Assembly (NCBI GenBank): GCA_009746045.1
Contig: RPFO01000231.1
Location: 980,388 to 1,044,387 of the forward strand
Reading direction: 5' to 3'
Origin: Mesostigma viride
Taxonomy: Eukaryota; Streptophyta; Mesostigmatophyceae; Mesostigmatales; Mesostigmataceae
Length of the DNA stretch: 64,000 nt
In this document: positions 55,463 to 64,000 of the stretch, piece after piece
Layout of the letters: each line of letters begins with the position of its first letter
Numbering within the stretch: position 1 is the stretch's first letter
Translations under genes and position numbers: made by a program
The notes under the pieces: generated by a model
The model's input: only the letters and a program-made list of their open reading frames with translations
What the model was told of the DNA's origin: nothing
Databases searched by the model: none

Positions 55463-57470
55463 TGAATTGAATTGAATTGTAACATAACTCCGTTGGGAGT
55501 ATATGTAGCACATAGCCCTTGAGAGGGGGCATATGGCCTATCATACATCCTAAGCTACTTCCTGCAAGGGTGGGGATGTAAAGGACCCTTGCTCTAGGTG
55601 CACCAGGGCACTTGCATCCCCATGATCTTCAAGCTATGCCCAGCGAAGGGGGAGCCTGTCATGGGGGGGAAGATCAGCATAGCTATACAAAGGCTAGGGC
55701 ATGGCGTCTCAGCAGAGAGTTACTCCCTGCATGGGCACAACATAGCTAAATAAAGCTAGGCATCATCTGGAGTGTGGCACATCATAGGCACACATGTACA
55801 TGATTAAATAAAGCGTGTGGCTTAGCTAGGATAGTGCCTCTAGGAGGCGTACATGTACATGGCCACGGTCTATCTATTCTACACTACTACTGCTGTATTC
55901 CCCTAAGCTGGGGCGTCTGGAGTCGTTGGGGCCGCGGGGGTCGCCTGCCAGGGCTTGTGGCCGACGTAGATGGCCGCCCCCTTCCAGTACACCGGCTGCC
56001 CCGCCTTGGTCTGCCGGAGCTGGAGGTAGGTGGGCCATAGCTCCCGTCGCCGTTGTTGCTGCGCCAGGGTCAAGTCGTCGTCAAGGGTGAAGAGAGTCTT
56101 CTCGAGCCGCTTGCGGCGTCGGAGAAAAGAAATCTTGTCCGCCGGGGTCTTAAAGGTGAGAAGGAGCGGGGGCGGCCCTGCCTTACCCCGCGCGCGGGGA
56201 AGGCGGTGGGCGACCAGGTCGATCTCACCAGTAAGGCCCATGCGACTAAGAATTTCTCTCTCAAACGCACGTGCAAGCTTCTCGGAATTCTCACCTTCCT
56301 CCATGTCGAGGTTCTTGACAATGACGTTAAGGCTGCGCTTGGCAAGCTCGGCCTCCTCGCGGAGGTCAAGCGTCTGCCGCTGGAGCTGGGCTGCGACGGC
56401 GGAGGTGGTGGAGGTGGTGTGCTGCTTAAGCATGTCCGCCCAGGTCGTGATGGGAGGAGCATCGCCGGCCAGGCCAGCAGAGGCTGGCTTGGCGGCAATG
56501 TCCTTCACCGCCTGGGCGGTGAGGCCCGCGGTGTTCTGCAGGACCTCGATAGCGATGGCATTATCCTTAAGACGTTGGTCAATGTCGCGGAGCTGGGCGG
56601 TGATGGAGTCGGTGGAGGCGGAGGGGGGGGGGTGGAGGCGAGGAGGGTGGCGGTGGCGGTGGGGATGGTGGGGAGCTCAGCAGCCAGCGTGCGACCCACA
56701 GCTGCCACATCTGCAGCTAGGGGCGTCACGTGCTGTGAGATGGTTTCTTGGAGGTGGAGGAGGAAGGTGGATTCGGTCAAGGGGGAGGGGGTCCAGAGGT
56801 CCGTGACAGAGCGGTCAAGGATGGAAAAGAGGGCGGCGAGCTGAAGACGGGGGCGAGACCAGCGGGCCAGGTTCTCAGGTCGGTGAGTAAACCGGCCGTC
56901 AGGTCCAGTGCGGAGGCGGTAATGGCTGTGAAGGCGCTGGCACAGGTCGAAAATGGAGGCGTATGACCCATAAAACACGAGCTCCAGTATCTTGATGGGT
57001 GGCATGTCGAAAAAGCCGGGTCTGGCACCGTCGAAGGTGGAAAATAACCCGTCAACGTCAAAGTCGCGCTCAGACCAGCTTGGTTCGGTTGGGCGGCTGC
57101 GTTTTGGCTCGGGCGAGGCTGAGGGCGAGGCAGGAAGCCCGGGAGGGTGCTGGGCGACAACCAGTGCGCGACTAGGGTCACCACCGCCTTCCGGCCCTGA
57201 TGGCGAAGCTGCAGCCGGAGCTGCAGACGTATTTTCATTGCCGAGCGCAGCCGTCAGGCTGCGTTGCGTCGATGGGCGTTTGCTCATCGTATATTGCGTA
57301 ATAGCGTCGGAAAATTATATCAGCATGTGCGTCATAGAAAGACGCATCGATTGTGATATTCACGGCTAAATTCGGTGCTCAAACGTGAAAGTTATGAGCT
57401 CCGCCGTCAGCCATGGCTACCTCGTGGCTCGTGGCTCGTGGCTCGTGGCTCGTGGCTCGTGGCGATGATT
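55463..57470 (-). mobile_element. G3: complete ORF1-only element (HAL1-like reference)
   Basis: Minus strand: (TTGAA)n tail (55463-55480), hairpin AACATAACTCCGTTGGGAG, 400-bp 3' UTR, ORF1 (57287-55903), 5' UTR with TATATTGCGTAATAGCG, and CGTGGCT repeats at the 5' end (57421-57465). Target duplication ACGAGGCCCCCCAT (55449-55462 and 57471-57484). About 2.0 kb with both ends present and no reverse transcriptase or endonuclease: a half-LINE. Confidence 0.9.
55903..57287 (-). pseudogene. G3 ORF1, L1-ORF1-like protein, one frameshift
   Basis: It starts MSKRPSTQRSLTAALGNENT (57287). A conserved N-terminal module has RDFDVDGLFSTFDGARPGFF, KILELVFYGSYASIFDLCQR and ESTFLLHLQETISQHVTPLA. The frame is lost at a run of ten C in the proline tract (56622-56631 on the plus strand as G); in G2 the same run has eleven and stays open. 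After the shift come the coiled-coil part, VIVKNLDMEEGENSEKLARA (RRM), VAHRLPRARGKAG, LLLTFKTPADKISFLRRRKR, LFTLDDDLTLAQQQRRRELW and VYWKGAAIYVGHKPW. Architecture: N-domain, proline/coiled-coil linker, RRM, C-terminal domain as in L1 ORF1p. Apart from the one-base run difference, this is the best-preserved copy. Confidence 0.8.
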
Positions 57471-57635
57471 ACGAGGCCCCCCATGTCCTCTACTAGCTGT
57501 TCTTTTAAGGGTCGAACGGTCACATGGTGGGGGGTAGTACCCCCCAAAGTGGTTGAATTTTTTTTTAAAAATCATATTTATGGTCCCCCATCATAACTGG
57601 ATTTTTATCACGTGCCTAGGTATAGTTTCCAGAAA

Positions 57636-57693
57636 TTAATTAATTAATTAATTAGACTCGTGCTCCCGTTGGGGAGTCACGGAGCATTTGGTC
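57636..57693 (-). mobile_element. 58-bp LINE-A stub
   Basis: TTAA tail and the terminal hairpin (ACTCGTGCTCCCGTTGGGGA...CACGGAGCAT) only, flanked by TCCAGAAA (57628-57635 and 57694-57701). Confidence 0.85.
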
Positions 57694-57728
57694 TCCAGAA
57701 AAGTGCCCTTTTGGTGTGTCATGTCCCC

Positions 57729-58171
57729 TTCAGGCATGAATATACCAGATCTCCTTTGGCCAGATCTCCTTTGCGGCCGTTCCGAGCTTGGCACTGGATT
57801 CGTTGTCCACATCGTCGCGTCGCTGCCGCAACACGATGTTTTCTGGCATCCGCGGGCTTTTGGTTCCCGCCGCACATTTGAAAGTGCTGTCCTCCGGCTT
57901 TTTGCCTTTGCACCGTGTGCAGTTCTTGGACGTTTGGAATCATGGCATGGCTAACGTGATGACTGACTAGCTAGACCTTTTCAGTGGTTTTCCATTTGCG
58001 GGTATTTCCTCGTAAATGGTGGGAGAGCGATCGCAGCAATGGTGCTCACCACTAGACACTCCCGGCCAGTTAGGCTCGAAACACACGCCCTGATCAAGCA
58101 TGCTGTTTCCGGCCCCACCGTCTAGGTCATCTAGTCGCTCCACACGTAAGCCAGCCATAATTTCAATGCAC
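57729..58171. other. Intergenic DNA between T2 and LINE-D2
   Basis: A short direct repeat CCAGATCTCCTTTG (57747 and 57761). A minus-strand open stretch (58212-57967) is unrecognised and overlaps the D2 insertion. Confidence 0.4.
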
Positions 58172-58183
58172 AAGGATACACAT

Positions 58184-58607
58184 GAATGTAGGTTTTTCCG
58201 AGCGTCCGTCATCAGAGTCTCTGTATCATGGCATGCCTCGTGTTTCGGACGAGATTAGACAGCGTAGGATAGCATTTGTAGGACACCTTGCCCGCACCAG
58301 CCAGGTCGACACCACCCTTGGTCTGGCCGGCCCCCAGCGGCTTGGACAGCCAGGGCGGCACATTCTGACCTGGCCTGGCCCCAAGGACATTCCCAAAAGG
58401 GTAGGGAAACCTGTCACCAACTACGTTCAGATGCTGCTGGACGACCTCGTGGTCCCAGCCCAGTTTGAGCACCGCATCCACTCTCTCTCCCGTCTTTGGA
58501 CTGCCATGCAGGACAAGACGCGGTGGAAGAAGATTGTCAAGGCGCACACGCCCGACCCTGTGGGCAAGCCACCTCCCCCCAAGCGGAGGAGGCGTTTTGA
58601 TGAGTAG
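58184..58607 (+). pseudogene. LINE-D ORF2 C-terminal fragment
   Basis: An open frame ending TAG at 58605-58607. It reads NVGFSERPSSESLYHGMPRV, DEIRQRRIAFVGHLARTSQV, LGQPGRHILTWPGPKDIPKR and ends in a proline/lysine/arginine tail PPPPKRRRRFDE. Corresponds to the region after the reverse transcriptase thumb of LINE-A (GHLAR motif shared). The 5' truncation removed all catalytic motifs. The basic tail may bind nucleic acid. Confidence 0.8.
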
Positions 58608-58737
58608 TGCAGTTAGGATTTTCTAGATAGAGTTAGGATAGTTCGATCACGCGGCTTCCTCCACCCCATCCATAATGAAATATGTGCTACATGACCTCCC
58701 CACGGAGGCATGTTATAATTTAATTTAATTTAATTTT
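58184..58737 (+). mobile_element. LINE-D2: 5'-truncated LINE-D
   Basis: 554 bp between perfect duplications AAGGATACACAT (58172-58183 and 58738-58749). ORF2 C-terminus, 3' UTR, hairpin ATGACCTCCCCACGGAGGCAT and (TTTAA)n. Confidence 0.93.
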
Positions 58738-58820
58738 AAGGATACACATTTCCATCACCATTCATCTTCATCATCCTGAACGACTCGAAAACGCGGAAAA
58801 GATAACGGCAGGCTCGAGCT

Positions 58821-58875
58821 ACCATGGTCCGGATTCTCCCGATTTCTGGCCTGCGCTGGTTGTCTCTTTGATACT
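58821..58875 (+). repeat. Dispersed repeat Z (reference copy)
   Basis: ACCATGGTCCGGATTCTCCC then GATTTCTGGCCTGCGCTGGT and TGTCTCTTTGATAC. Other copies: 30031-30090 and 22752-22792 on the plus strand; 27466-27520 and 19625-19672 on the minus strand. Confidence 0.75.
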
Positions 58876-59029
58876 GGTACTGCCCACTCACTGGCCAGTG
58901 GCCACTGCCCACTGCGCAATTATAAGTACTGTACTGCCATGTGCGGCCTCTCTGCTGCCCATGTGCGGCGTGGGCAACAAGCCAACAACAACAACAACAA
59001 CTGCCATGTGCGGCGTGGCGTGGCGTTGA

Positions 59030-59289
59030 GTTGAGCTGAGCTGAGCTGAGCTGAGCTGAGCTGAGCTGAGCTGAGCTGAGCTGAGCTGAGCTGAGCTGAG
59101 CTGAGCTGAGCTGAGCTGAGCTGAGCTGAGCTGAGCTGAGCTGAGCTGAGCTGAGCTGAGCTGAGCTGAGCTGAGCTGAGCTGAGCTGAGCTGAGCTGAG
59201 CTGAGCTGAGCTGAGCTGAGCTGAGCTGAGCTGAGCTGAGCTGAGCTGAGCTGAGCTGAGCTGAGCTGAGCTGAGCTGAGCTGAGCTGA
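59030..59289. repeat. (CTGAG)n pentanucleotide array
   Basis: About 50 perfect units. On either side lie ACAACAACAACA runs and CATGTGCGGCGTGG motifs. Confidence 0.95.
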
Positions 59290-60408
59290 CTTTATTCTTT
59301 ATTCCCGGTGGTCCGACAACAACAACAGCGTGGCGTGGGCAACAACAACAACAAATAGGTGGTCATTGAGCACTTTTGCTCACAAGGAAAGGGGGTTCCT
59401 ACCAGGAGAAACAACTTTCTTACATTGGTGTGTATTAGGCTTCCATTGTGGAGCTCTTGCCAAAGCTGTCAAGATCAAGCTATCTACTATCTAGCTAGCA
59501 AACAACACCATGCTAGGGCCCAGCACACTGCCCCTGTACAACTGGGGCAAGTCCCATATCTCCATCGTGGCAACAACCCCTATCCACCTCCCTCTTCGTG
59601 TCTCAAAACGCAGGGAGGTGGTTTCGCCGGACCCCCTTTTGCATGCTGCTGCTGTCCACCAGCAACCCCCTATGGCCACTACGGGCGTCCCTACCCGGTG
59701 AGCCATTTCAACAGGGGTTAGCCAATAGTTCCCCCGATTAAAGGGGCGCTCTCAAGGCCCGCAATTTCCTGAGAACGTCTCCACGCTCGCCGTGGCGCCA
59801 TCACCAGCCCCAACGGGGAAGCGGGGATCAACCCGCTGGGCTTTTCGTGGTAATGGAACCGACGGGTACAGACCTCCATGGCACCCACTGCCCGCCCCCG
59901 CCTTCATGGATTCCGCAAGCACTGGATTTCCGCTGCACCCAGGCGAGTCGTTTGAGGTAAGAATGATATTCAGCATGATGGAAAACGCTCTCCGCCAGGA
60001 TTTCCTACCCGCCTCGCTTTCCCCGCACCTCCAGCCTGGTCGCCAAATATGTGGCGGCCGAAAAGTGCTTTCAAACGACCCCTGGCAGTTATGGGCTGCC
60101 CCGGAGCCCTGCGCCCAGCTTTATCTCTACGAAAATTGCCTCTCCACCTCCGCCTGTGATTCTTGCCACCCGAGCCGCTGGCCCTGGCCTGTATGGCTCC
60201 TTCCCCGACGTCTAATAGGCTTTAACGCAGCTTCCCCAGTGTCAAGAAGCTACTCGCCTCGCCCGGGAGCAGAGGGGAATCGTCGGTGGGCCCAGCGCTG
60301 GAAATCACGGCATTTATTCCTTGTAGAGCCTTCACCGCCGACAGACAAAATTATCCGTCGGCGGCCACGCAGAAAGCTGCCAAAAGCTTTTTTTTCTTCT
60401 TTTTTTTT
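59290..60408. other. Intergenic DNA with unsupported open stretches
   Basis: A plus-strand open stretch (59792-60550) has no recognisable domain and runs into a retroelement tail, so it is not called a gene. Confidence 0.45.
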
Positions 60409-60450
60409 TTTGTGCTACATGACCTCCCAACGGAGGCATGTTATAATTTT
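60409..60450 (+). mobile_element. LINE-D hairpin stub
   Basis: TGTGCTACATGACCTCCCAA, CGGAGGCATGTTATAATTTT: the last ~40 bp of LINE-D inserted after a poly-T run. Confidence 0.75.
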
Positions 60451-60639
60451 TTTAAAATATAATTTAGTACCTAACCCTGTAACTACAACCGCAAAGTACC
60501 TCAGCCCACTAGGGCAGCTCTCAAACTCTGGCTCACACCCTCGAAGGTAAGAGGAAGAACAAATGCGATACGAGCCAGAGGAGAGCGGGTCTTATCTCAG
60601 GCGGCCACATATACAACCCATCCAGTTAAGGGCTAGCTC

Positions 60640-60846
60640 ATTAACAGCCCATACATGGGCTGAAAATCAGCACAATAGTGAGCAAACGTTCAACCCTCAG
60701 AAGGGCTTATTGAACAGCCCATCGATGGGCTGATGTTCAGCACACGAATGAGCGCATGTTCAGTCCTCACATGGGCTGATCAAACAGCCGATCCATGGGC
60801 TGATGTTCAGTCCATGGAGGGGCTAATACTCAGCCCTCGACGGGCC
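60640..60846. repeat. Imperfect GGGCTGA/TCAGCCC repeats downstream of the TTL-like gene
   Basis: Units of about 35-70 bp such as CAGCCCATCGATGGGCTGAT with GTTCAGCACACGAATGAGCG. Each contains a small inverted repeat, so the TTL 3' UTR could fold into serial hairpins. Confidence 0.65.
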
Positions 60847-62640
60847 TCACACGCAGCCCTCCGGCATCCCAAACTGCCACCTGTCGTCCGCCCAGATCAG
60901 CGGCTCCAACGTGCCCAGCACGTCGCTGCCAGGTGGCAGGTCCGGCCAGCTCGTGTCGCCCTTGGAGGCTTTCGTGGCAAACGCCGCCAGCAGATGGGCC
61001 GTCGACGTGAAAACCTCGGGATTTGCGGTGGGCCCGATCGCTGGGTTCTCGTTCACCTCCATGAGCCACATGTGGAGGTCCTCGTCGATGAGGAAATCGA
61101 AGGTGATGAGCCGAAAAGCCCCGCTCGTCTCGGCCTTGATGGCTTCGGCCGCCGCCACCTGGTACGCACGAAGCGCGTACACGATCGTGCGCTTCATGTC
61201 GGGGATCAGGGTGTCGTTGATGTACCCAGGTACCCCTGCCCCGGCCGCGACAATCTCCTCGCCCAGCCTGTCCATGGACCAGTGAACGATTATGCCCGCT
61301 TTGCCCTTCTCCTCCCCCTTGGCTTTGCCTTTCTCCGCACCTCCCCCAGCCGCTGGTTTCGATTCGGCCGGGTCGTCCGGCTTGGGCACGTACAGACTCG
61401 AAATGTGCCCCGCCTTGTCGCCGTCATCCCCCCTGCGGTATTTATTCCGGGCCAGCTCGACCGGTCCCCGGTGGAAGAACGCCATGAAGGGGGGCATGTT
61501 CAGCACGAGCACGTAGGACCGTACGTTGAACTTGTACCCGTGGAGGAGCAGCGGGTTGCGCTGGTACGCCTGCGCGATCTGCATCGGCTTGAAGTAGTCA
61601 TACGGCTCCGTGTCGTCGCGGACCGCCAGGTGGCAGCGGGAGCCGCCGCGGCCGTAGGTCGAGAGCCCGGGGGGGAGGTCGCCGTCGCGCATGTGCTTGG
61701 AGGGGACGATGAGGTCGATCCCGGCGCCCATCCCTGTGGATGTGACCTTGATGACCCACCAGGGCTCGGTGGAAGGGTCATGGAACGCACACCCGTCGAC
61801 CAGGGGCATGTCGGACGACCCGCACGCATCACCCAGCTGGTCCTGGACAGTTCTAAAAAAGGAACGGCACTCGGTCGCGTTGTAGAGGCGGAACGTGGTC
61901 GGGACGACCTCGCGGATGCTCGCGTGGCAGCGGGGGTCGCCTTGTCCCCTTGTGTAGTTGACCAGGGTCGTGTACATGCGGCCCTTGTCGGACAAGGATT
62001 CCGGGCTCGGGAAGCGGTTGTGGATATACTGGCCCCGGCTGAACTGGCCCTCTTCAGGTACCGAGTCGTTGTAGATCCGGTACGCGCGGCTCTGGGCGAA
62101 CAGGATCCTGGGCGTAGTCTGGGTCACGAGAAGGTCGCCGGCGCCCCTAATGGGGATGGACGGCGCCGTCAGGACGGTCACGGGGATCCAGACCCAGCCC
62201 AGCCGGCACAGCGCGCGGCTGAACGTGCGGTAGCCGACCCCGTTCCCGCGGCCGAGGCCGGACGCCCAGCCCATGTTCACGTCGGCGCTGAAGGCACCGA
62301 CGACCTCTCTAGTTAACGCCCATTGCGCCTGGGTTCGGTGGCAATGTCTGATGAGGTCGGTCGTGTTGTAGGCGGTCAGGTCCAGGGCCTGTTGTTCAGG
62401 GGCGCCGTCTGGAATGTCGAAGAACCAAGCCGGAGTCACGCTCAGGTAGTAAGGAGCTGCAATGCACAGGCACAGGGTCCTTAAACCGTTCTGCTGCAAA
62501 GGCTCGGCGGCATTTAAAGACGTGGAGGCGTCTGACGCAGGCACTGCATTCGCAAGTCCCCCGAGCAGCTGAATTAGCAGCACGGCGAGCACAGCCTTCC
62601 TGATTCGGCCATGCGGGCGGCTAGCGTCGAAAGCGAACAT
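60847..62640 (-). CDS. TTL-domain (tubulin-tyrosine-ligase-like) protein with signal peptide
   Basis: A single open frame of 597 codons. Residues 1-32 form a typical signal peptide: a basic start (HGRIRK), a hydrophobic core AVLAVLLIQLLGGLANA, and a likely cut after ANA. The ATP-grasp TTL domain fills the C-terminal half: WVIKVTSTGMGAGIDLI (about 296-311), PLLLHGYKFNVRSYVLVL (about 363-380), and FDFLIDEDLHMWLMEVNENP (about 514-533), the nucleotide and Mg-binding block. The usual KFD-R is KFN-R here. An Ala/Gly/Lys-rich loop at about 427-448 is a family-variable insert. Five N-glycosylation sequons (NTT 92, NDS 191, NYT 228, NAT 254, NDT 475) and many cysteines fit a lumenal protein. TTL enzymes ligate amino acids to proteins, classically tubulin in the cytosol; a secretory TTL must have another substrate or location. 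Start ATG 62640 is chosen because it gives the complete signal peptide. Confidence 0.85.
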   Translation of the reverse strand: MFAFDASRPHGRIRKAVLAVLLIQLLGGLANAVPASDASTSLNAAEPLQQNGLRTLCLCIAAPYYLSVTPAWFFDIPDGAPEQQALDLTAYNTTDLIRHCHRTQAQWALTREVVGAFSADVNMGWASGLGRGNGVGYRTFSRALCRLGWVWIPVTVLTAPSIPIRGAGDLLVTQTTPRILFAQSRAYRIYNDSVPEEGQFSRGQYIHNRFPSPESLSDKGRMYTTLVNYTRGQGDPRCHASIREVVPTTFRLYNATECRSFFRTVQDQLGDACGSSDMPLVDGCAFHDPSTEPWWVIKVTSTGMGAGIDLIVPSKHMRDGDLPPGLSTYGRGGSRCHLAVRDDTEPYDYFKPMQIAQAYQRNPLLLHGYKFNVRSYVLVLNMPPFMAFFHRGPVELARNKYRRGDDGDKAGHISSLYVPKPDDPAESKPAAGGGAEKGKAKGEEKGKAGIIVHWSMDRLGEEIVAAGAGVPGYINDTLIPDMKRTIVYALRAYQVAAAEAIKAETSGAFRLITFDFLIDEDLHMWLMEVNENPAIGPTANPEVFTSTAHLLAAFATKASKGDTSWPDLPPGSDVLGTLEPLIWADDRWQFGMPEGCV

Positions 62641-63291
62641 CGTGTCAACCTCTCGAATCTACGTATATTCCAATACCTCAATTCACCTGATTATCTCGCG
62701 ACCACGTCGCCAGCGTTTCACGACGCGCAGTCTCAGCATAGACCCCAGCCACGCGGGGCATGCACGTGCAAAATGTACATTTCACGAAGCACGACGGCAG
62801 CGGTCTCTACTCCCCTTCGTGTCGGTAGACAGTGCCGGAGCGGATACCACAAGCAGATACCACAAGCTCAACAAGGTGAAAGCTGACTGCCAAAATAATG
62901 ACGACTCGTCATTATTTTATTGACGACTGATGACCTCGATCGTCACGAAGCCCGCGTTCCTTTTTGCCTCGACTGCCATGCCATGGCCAGGTGCATAAAG
63001 GCCTCCTCACGTACACACCGCCCTAAATATTGTAATTACGAAAAGATACATCCTACGTCGTTCACATGCCACATTGCTCATGCGAGCATTCGCCTAAAAA
63101 CCGTACAAACAGTTCAAGTTTCTCCGTACAGGTCCTTGAATCCGCACGCAGGCGGTATGTATTACTTGGTGTTCCGTCCATGTCCCAGTGCCCCGATAGT
63201 ACCACCGATACTAAATATATCCGGCCCTCGGCCACTATAGATTCTCTGCTGCCCTTGGGCGGCGTGGGACACAACAACAACAGCGTAGCTC

Positions 63292-63322
<31 letters not shown>

Positions 63323-63689
63323 GCTGCCGTGCGGCGTGGGCAATAACGCAGTCCTAACTCCAAATCAACCAACCAAAAAAAACAACCAACAACAACAAGT
63401 GCGCAGTCCCCGCGTGTTAATGGCGTGCGTGCTGCTGTGTTGATCCAGCTTTACGCGTGACACCCCCAGAAAACTCTCGATCGTATTTGTATTCCTGTCG
63501 TAACAGGTTACAGGCTACAGCCTACAGGTGTATAGGGTCGTAAACAAATATTTTTATGGACTGTCATTGATTAATTTAGTCAACAATTCAACATTCAACA
63601 ATTCTCAGCCCTCTGGCCTCGATATCAATTAATTTAATCAATGGTACTAAGACTTATAGCGCATGGATATATCGGAGCTTGAACTAACA
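62641..63689. other. Upstream region of the TTL-like gene
   Basis: No gene recognised. CAC/CAA microsatellites at about 63290-63400. A plus-strand open stretch over them (63066-63443) is low-complexity His/Gln and not credible. Confidence 0.5.
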
Positions 63690-63930
63690 AGGACTTGCCA
63701 CCATAACCTATCAGCCCTCGTTTGGCTTTCGGAGCCGTCATAGCTGCTTGTCACGTGCCGGTAACTTCTTCGATACTGCGTTTCAGCCGTAACCGATTAT
63801 ACTGGCGAGTGCGTCTTTAAAAGGCGCATCGAATGCAAGTGATCTGGCGGAATTTGGGGCTCAGACGCAAAAGATCTGAACTCCGCCGTCAGCCCGATCG
63901 CCGTCAGCCATCGCTGCGTGCCCCATGGAT
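63690..63930 (-). mobile_element. 5' end of an ORF1-only (G-family) element
   Basis: Minus strand. GGCTGACGGCGGAGTTCAGA, TTTTGCGTCTGAGCCCCAAA and TGATCTGGC/GCAAGTGATC match the 5' UTR of G1 (9225-9360). The element is 3'-truncated or diverged beyond 63690. Confidence 0.65.
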
Positions 63931-63954
63931 ATGCATATGATCGACAGCTTGCAT

Positions 63955-64000
63955 GCGAGCTAGCTTCATCACTACTTGCCAATTGCCATCTATTCTTGCG
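63955..64000 (-). mobile_element. LINE-C fragment at window edge
   Basis: CTTCATCACTACTTGCCAAT...ATCTATTCTTGCG matches minus-strand LINE-C at 47570; it continues beyond the window. Confidence 0.6.

Larger units (their letters stand above)
54463..57514 (-). mobile_element. LINE-A, 5'-truncated, in T2, hosting LINE-C and G3
   Basis: LINE-A tail, hairpin, 3' UTR and last ORF2 codons (54463-54765), resumed at 57471-57514 (CCCCATGTCCTCTACTAGCT). Target duplication AACGGTCACAT (54452-54462 and 57515-57525). Only about 340 bp is LINE-A itself. Confidence 0.87.
52594..57728. mobile_element. T2: second copy of the T1 transposon family, heavily invaded
   Basis: Left end TTAA + GGGGACATGACAC (52590-52606); the right end is the exact complement GTGTCATGTCCCC (57716-57728), followed by TTCA, a probable mutated TTAA. 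The left 110 bp match the T1 right end in reverse, including the TTTTTTGGCGCCAAAAAA palindrome and GGTGGCCATGGCGAC. Near 54430, AATAGCGTCTTTTTCTATTT matches T1 near 35165 in the opposite strand. It is interrupted by a LINE-R stub, a hairpin stub (about 54003-54040), LINE-A with its own passengers (54463-57514) and a LINE-A stub (57636-57693). Confidence 0.8.

Noticed and set aside
59792-60550. A 252-codon plus-strand gene
   Set aside because: No domain, unusual composition, and it runs through a LINE-D tail at 60409.
60733-62316. 527-codon plus-strand frame
   Set aside because: Antisense shadow of the TTL-like gene, whose strand shows a signal peptide and catalytic motifs.
63066-63443. His/Gln-rich plus-strand gene
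   Set aside because: Driven by CAC/CAA microsatellites; no other support.

Overview
The window is a repeat-saturated nuclear segment of a eukaryote, most likely a green alga. Four genes from three families stand out from a sea of mobile DNA: a head-to-head pair of HR-like lesion-inducing (DoxX-like) membrane-protein genes of a family typical of green plants and algae, POP5 of RNase P/MRP with GT-AG introns, and a single-exon tubulin-tyrosine-ligase-like gene with a signal peptide. The species cannot be fixed from the sequence alone.

Layout. 1-9.06 kb: two large (TCCA)n arrays flanking a full-length L1-type LINE (family A; ORF1 decayed, ORF2 open). 9.06-18.3 kb: two stacks of non-LTR retroelements inserted into one another. 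18.3-20.0 kb: unrecognised DNA and a LINE-A fragment. 20.0-27.4 kb: the divergent gene pair, with low-complexity introns. 27.9-31.6 kb: more ORF1-only elements and LINE-C pieces. 32.2-39.6 kb: a long decayed LINE-D copy interrupted by a TTAA-type DNA transposon (T1) carrying a PHD-finger reading frame, and by a LINE-C. 39.6-43.2 kb: a LINE-A 3' end split by a 3.3-kb insertion (T3) that holds an R2-like LINE fragment. 43.2-48.6 kb: a LINE-C hosting a 743-bp giant palindrome, a LINE-A and a LINE-D stub. 49.3-51.7 kb: POP5 on the minus strand, whose second intron is filled with tetranucleotide arrays. 52.6-57.7 kb: a second TTAA transposon (T2) stuffed with LINE-A, LINE-C and an ORF1-only element. 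58.2-58.7 kb: a LINE-D stub. 60.8-62.6 kb: the TTL-like gene. 63.7-64.0 kb: a further element 5' end.

How the mobile elements relate. Target-site duplications of about 8-16 bp, readable by eye at many junctions, fix the order of insertion and the true ends of the elements. Families with different bodies end in the same small 3' hairpin (stem CTCC or CTCCC, usually loop CAAC), or in a CACGTGAC hairpin, followed by short tandem tails (TTAA, TTTAA or TTGAA). Some carry only an L1-ORF1-like protein, as mammalian HAL1 elements do, and others are ORF2-bearing LINEs. The shared ends suggest that ORF1-only elements are copied by the enzymes of the ORF2 elements. Insertions shorter than 60 bp with clear duplications suggest that little more than the hairpin and tail is enough for priming.
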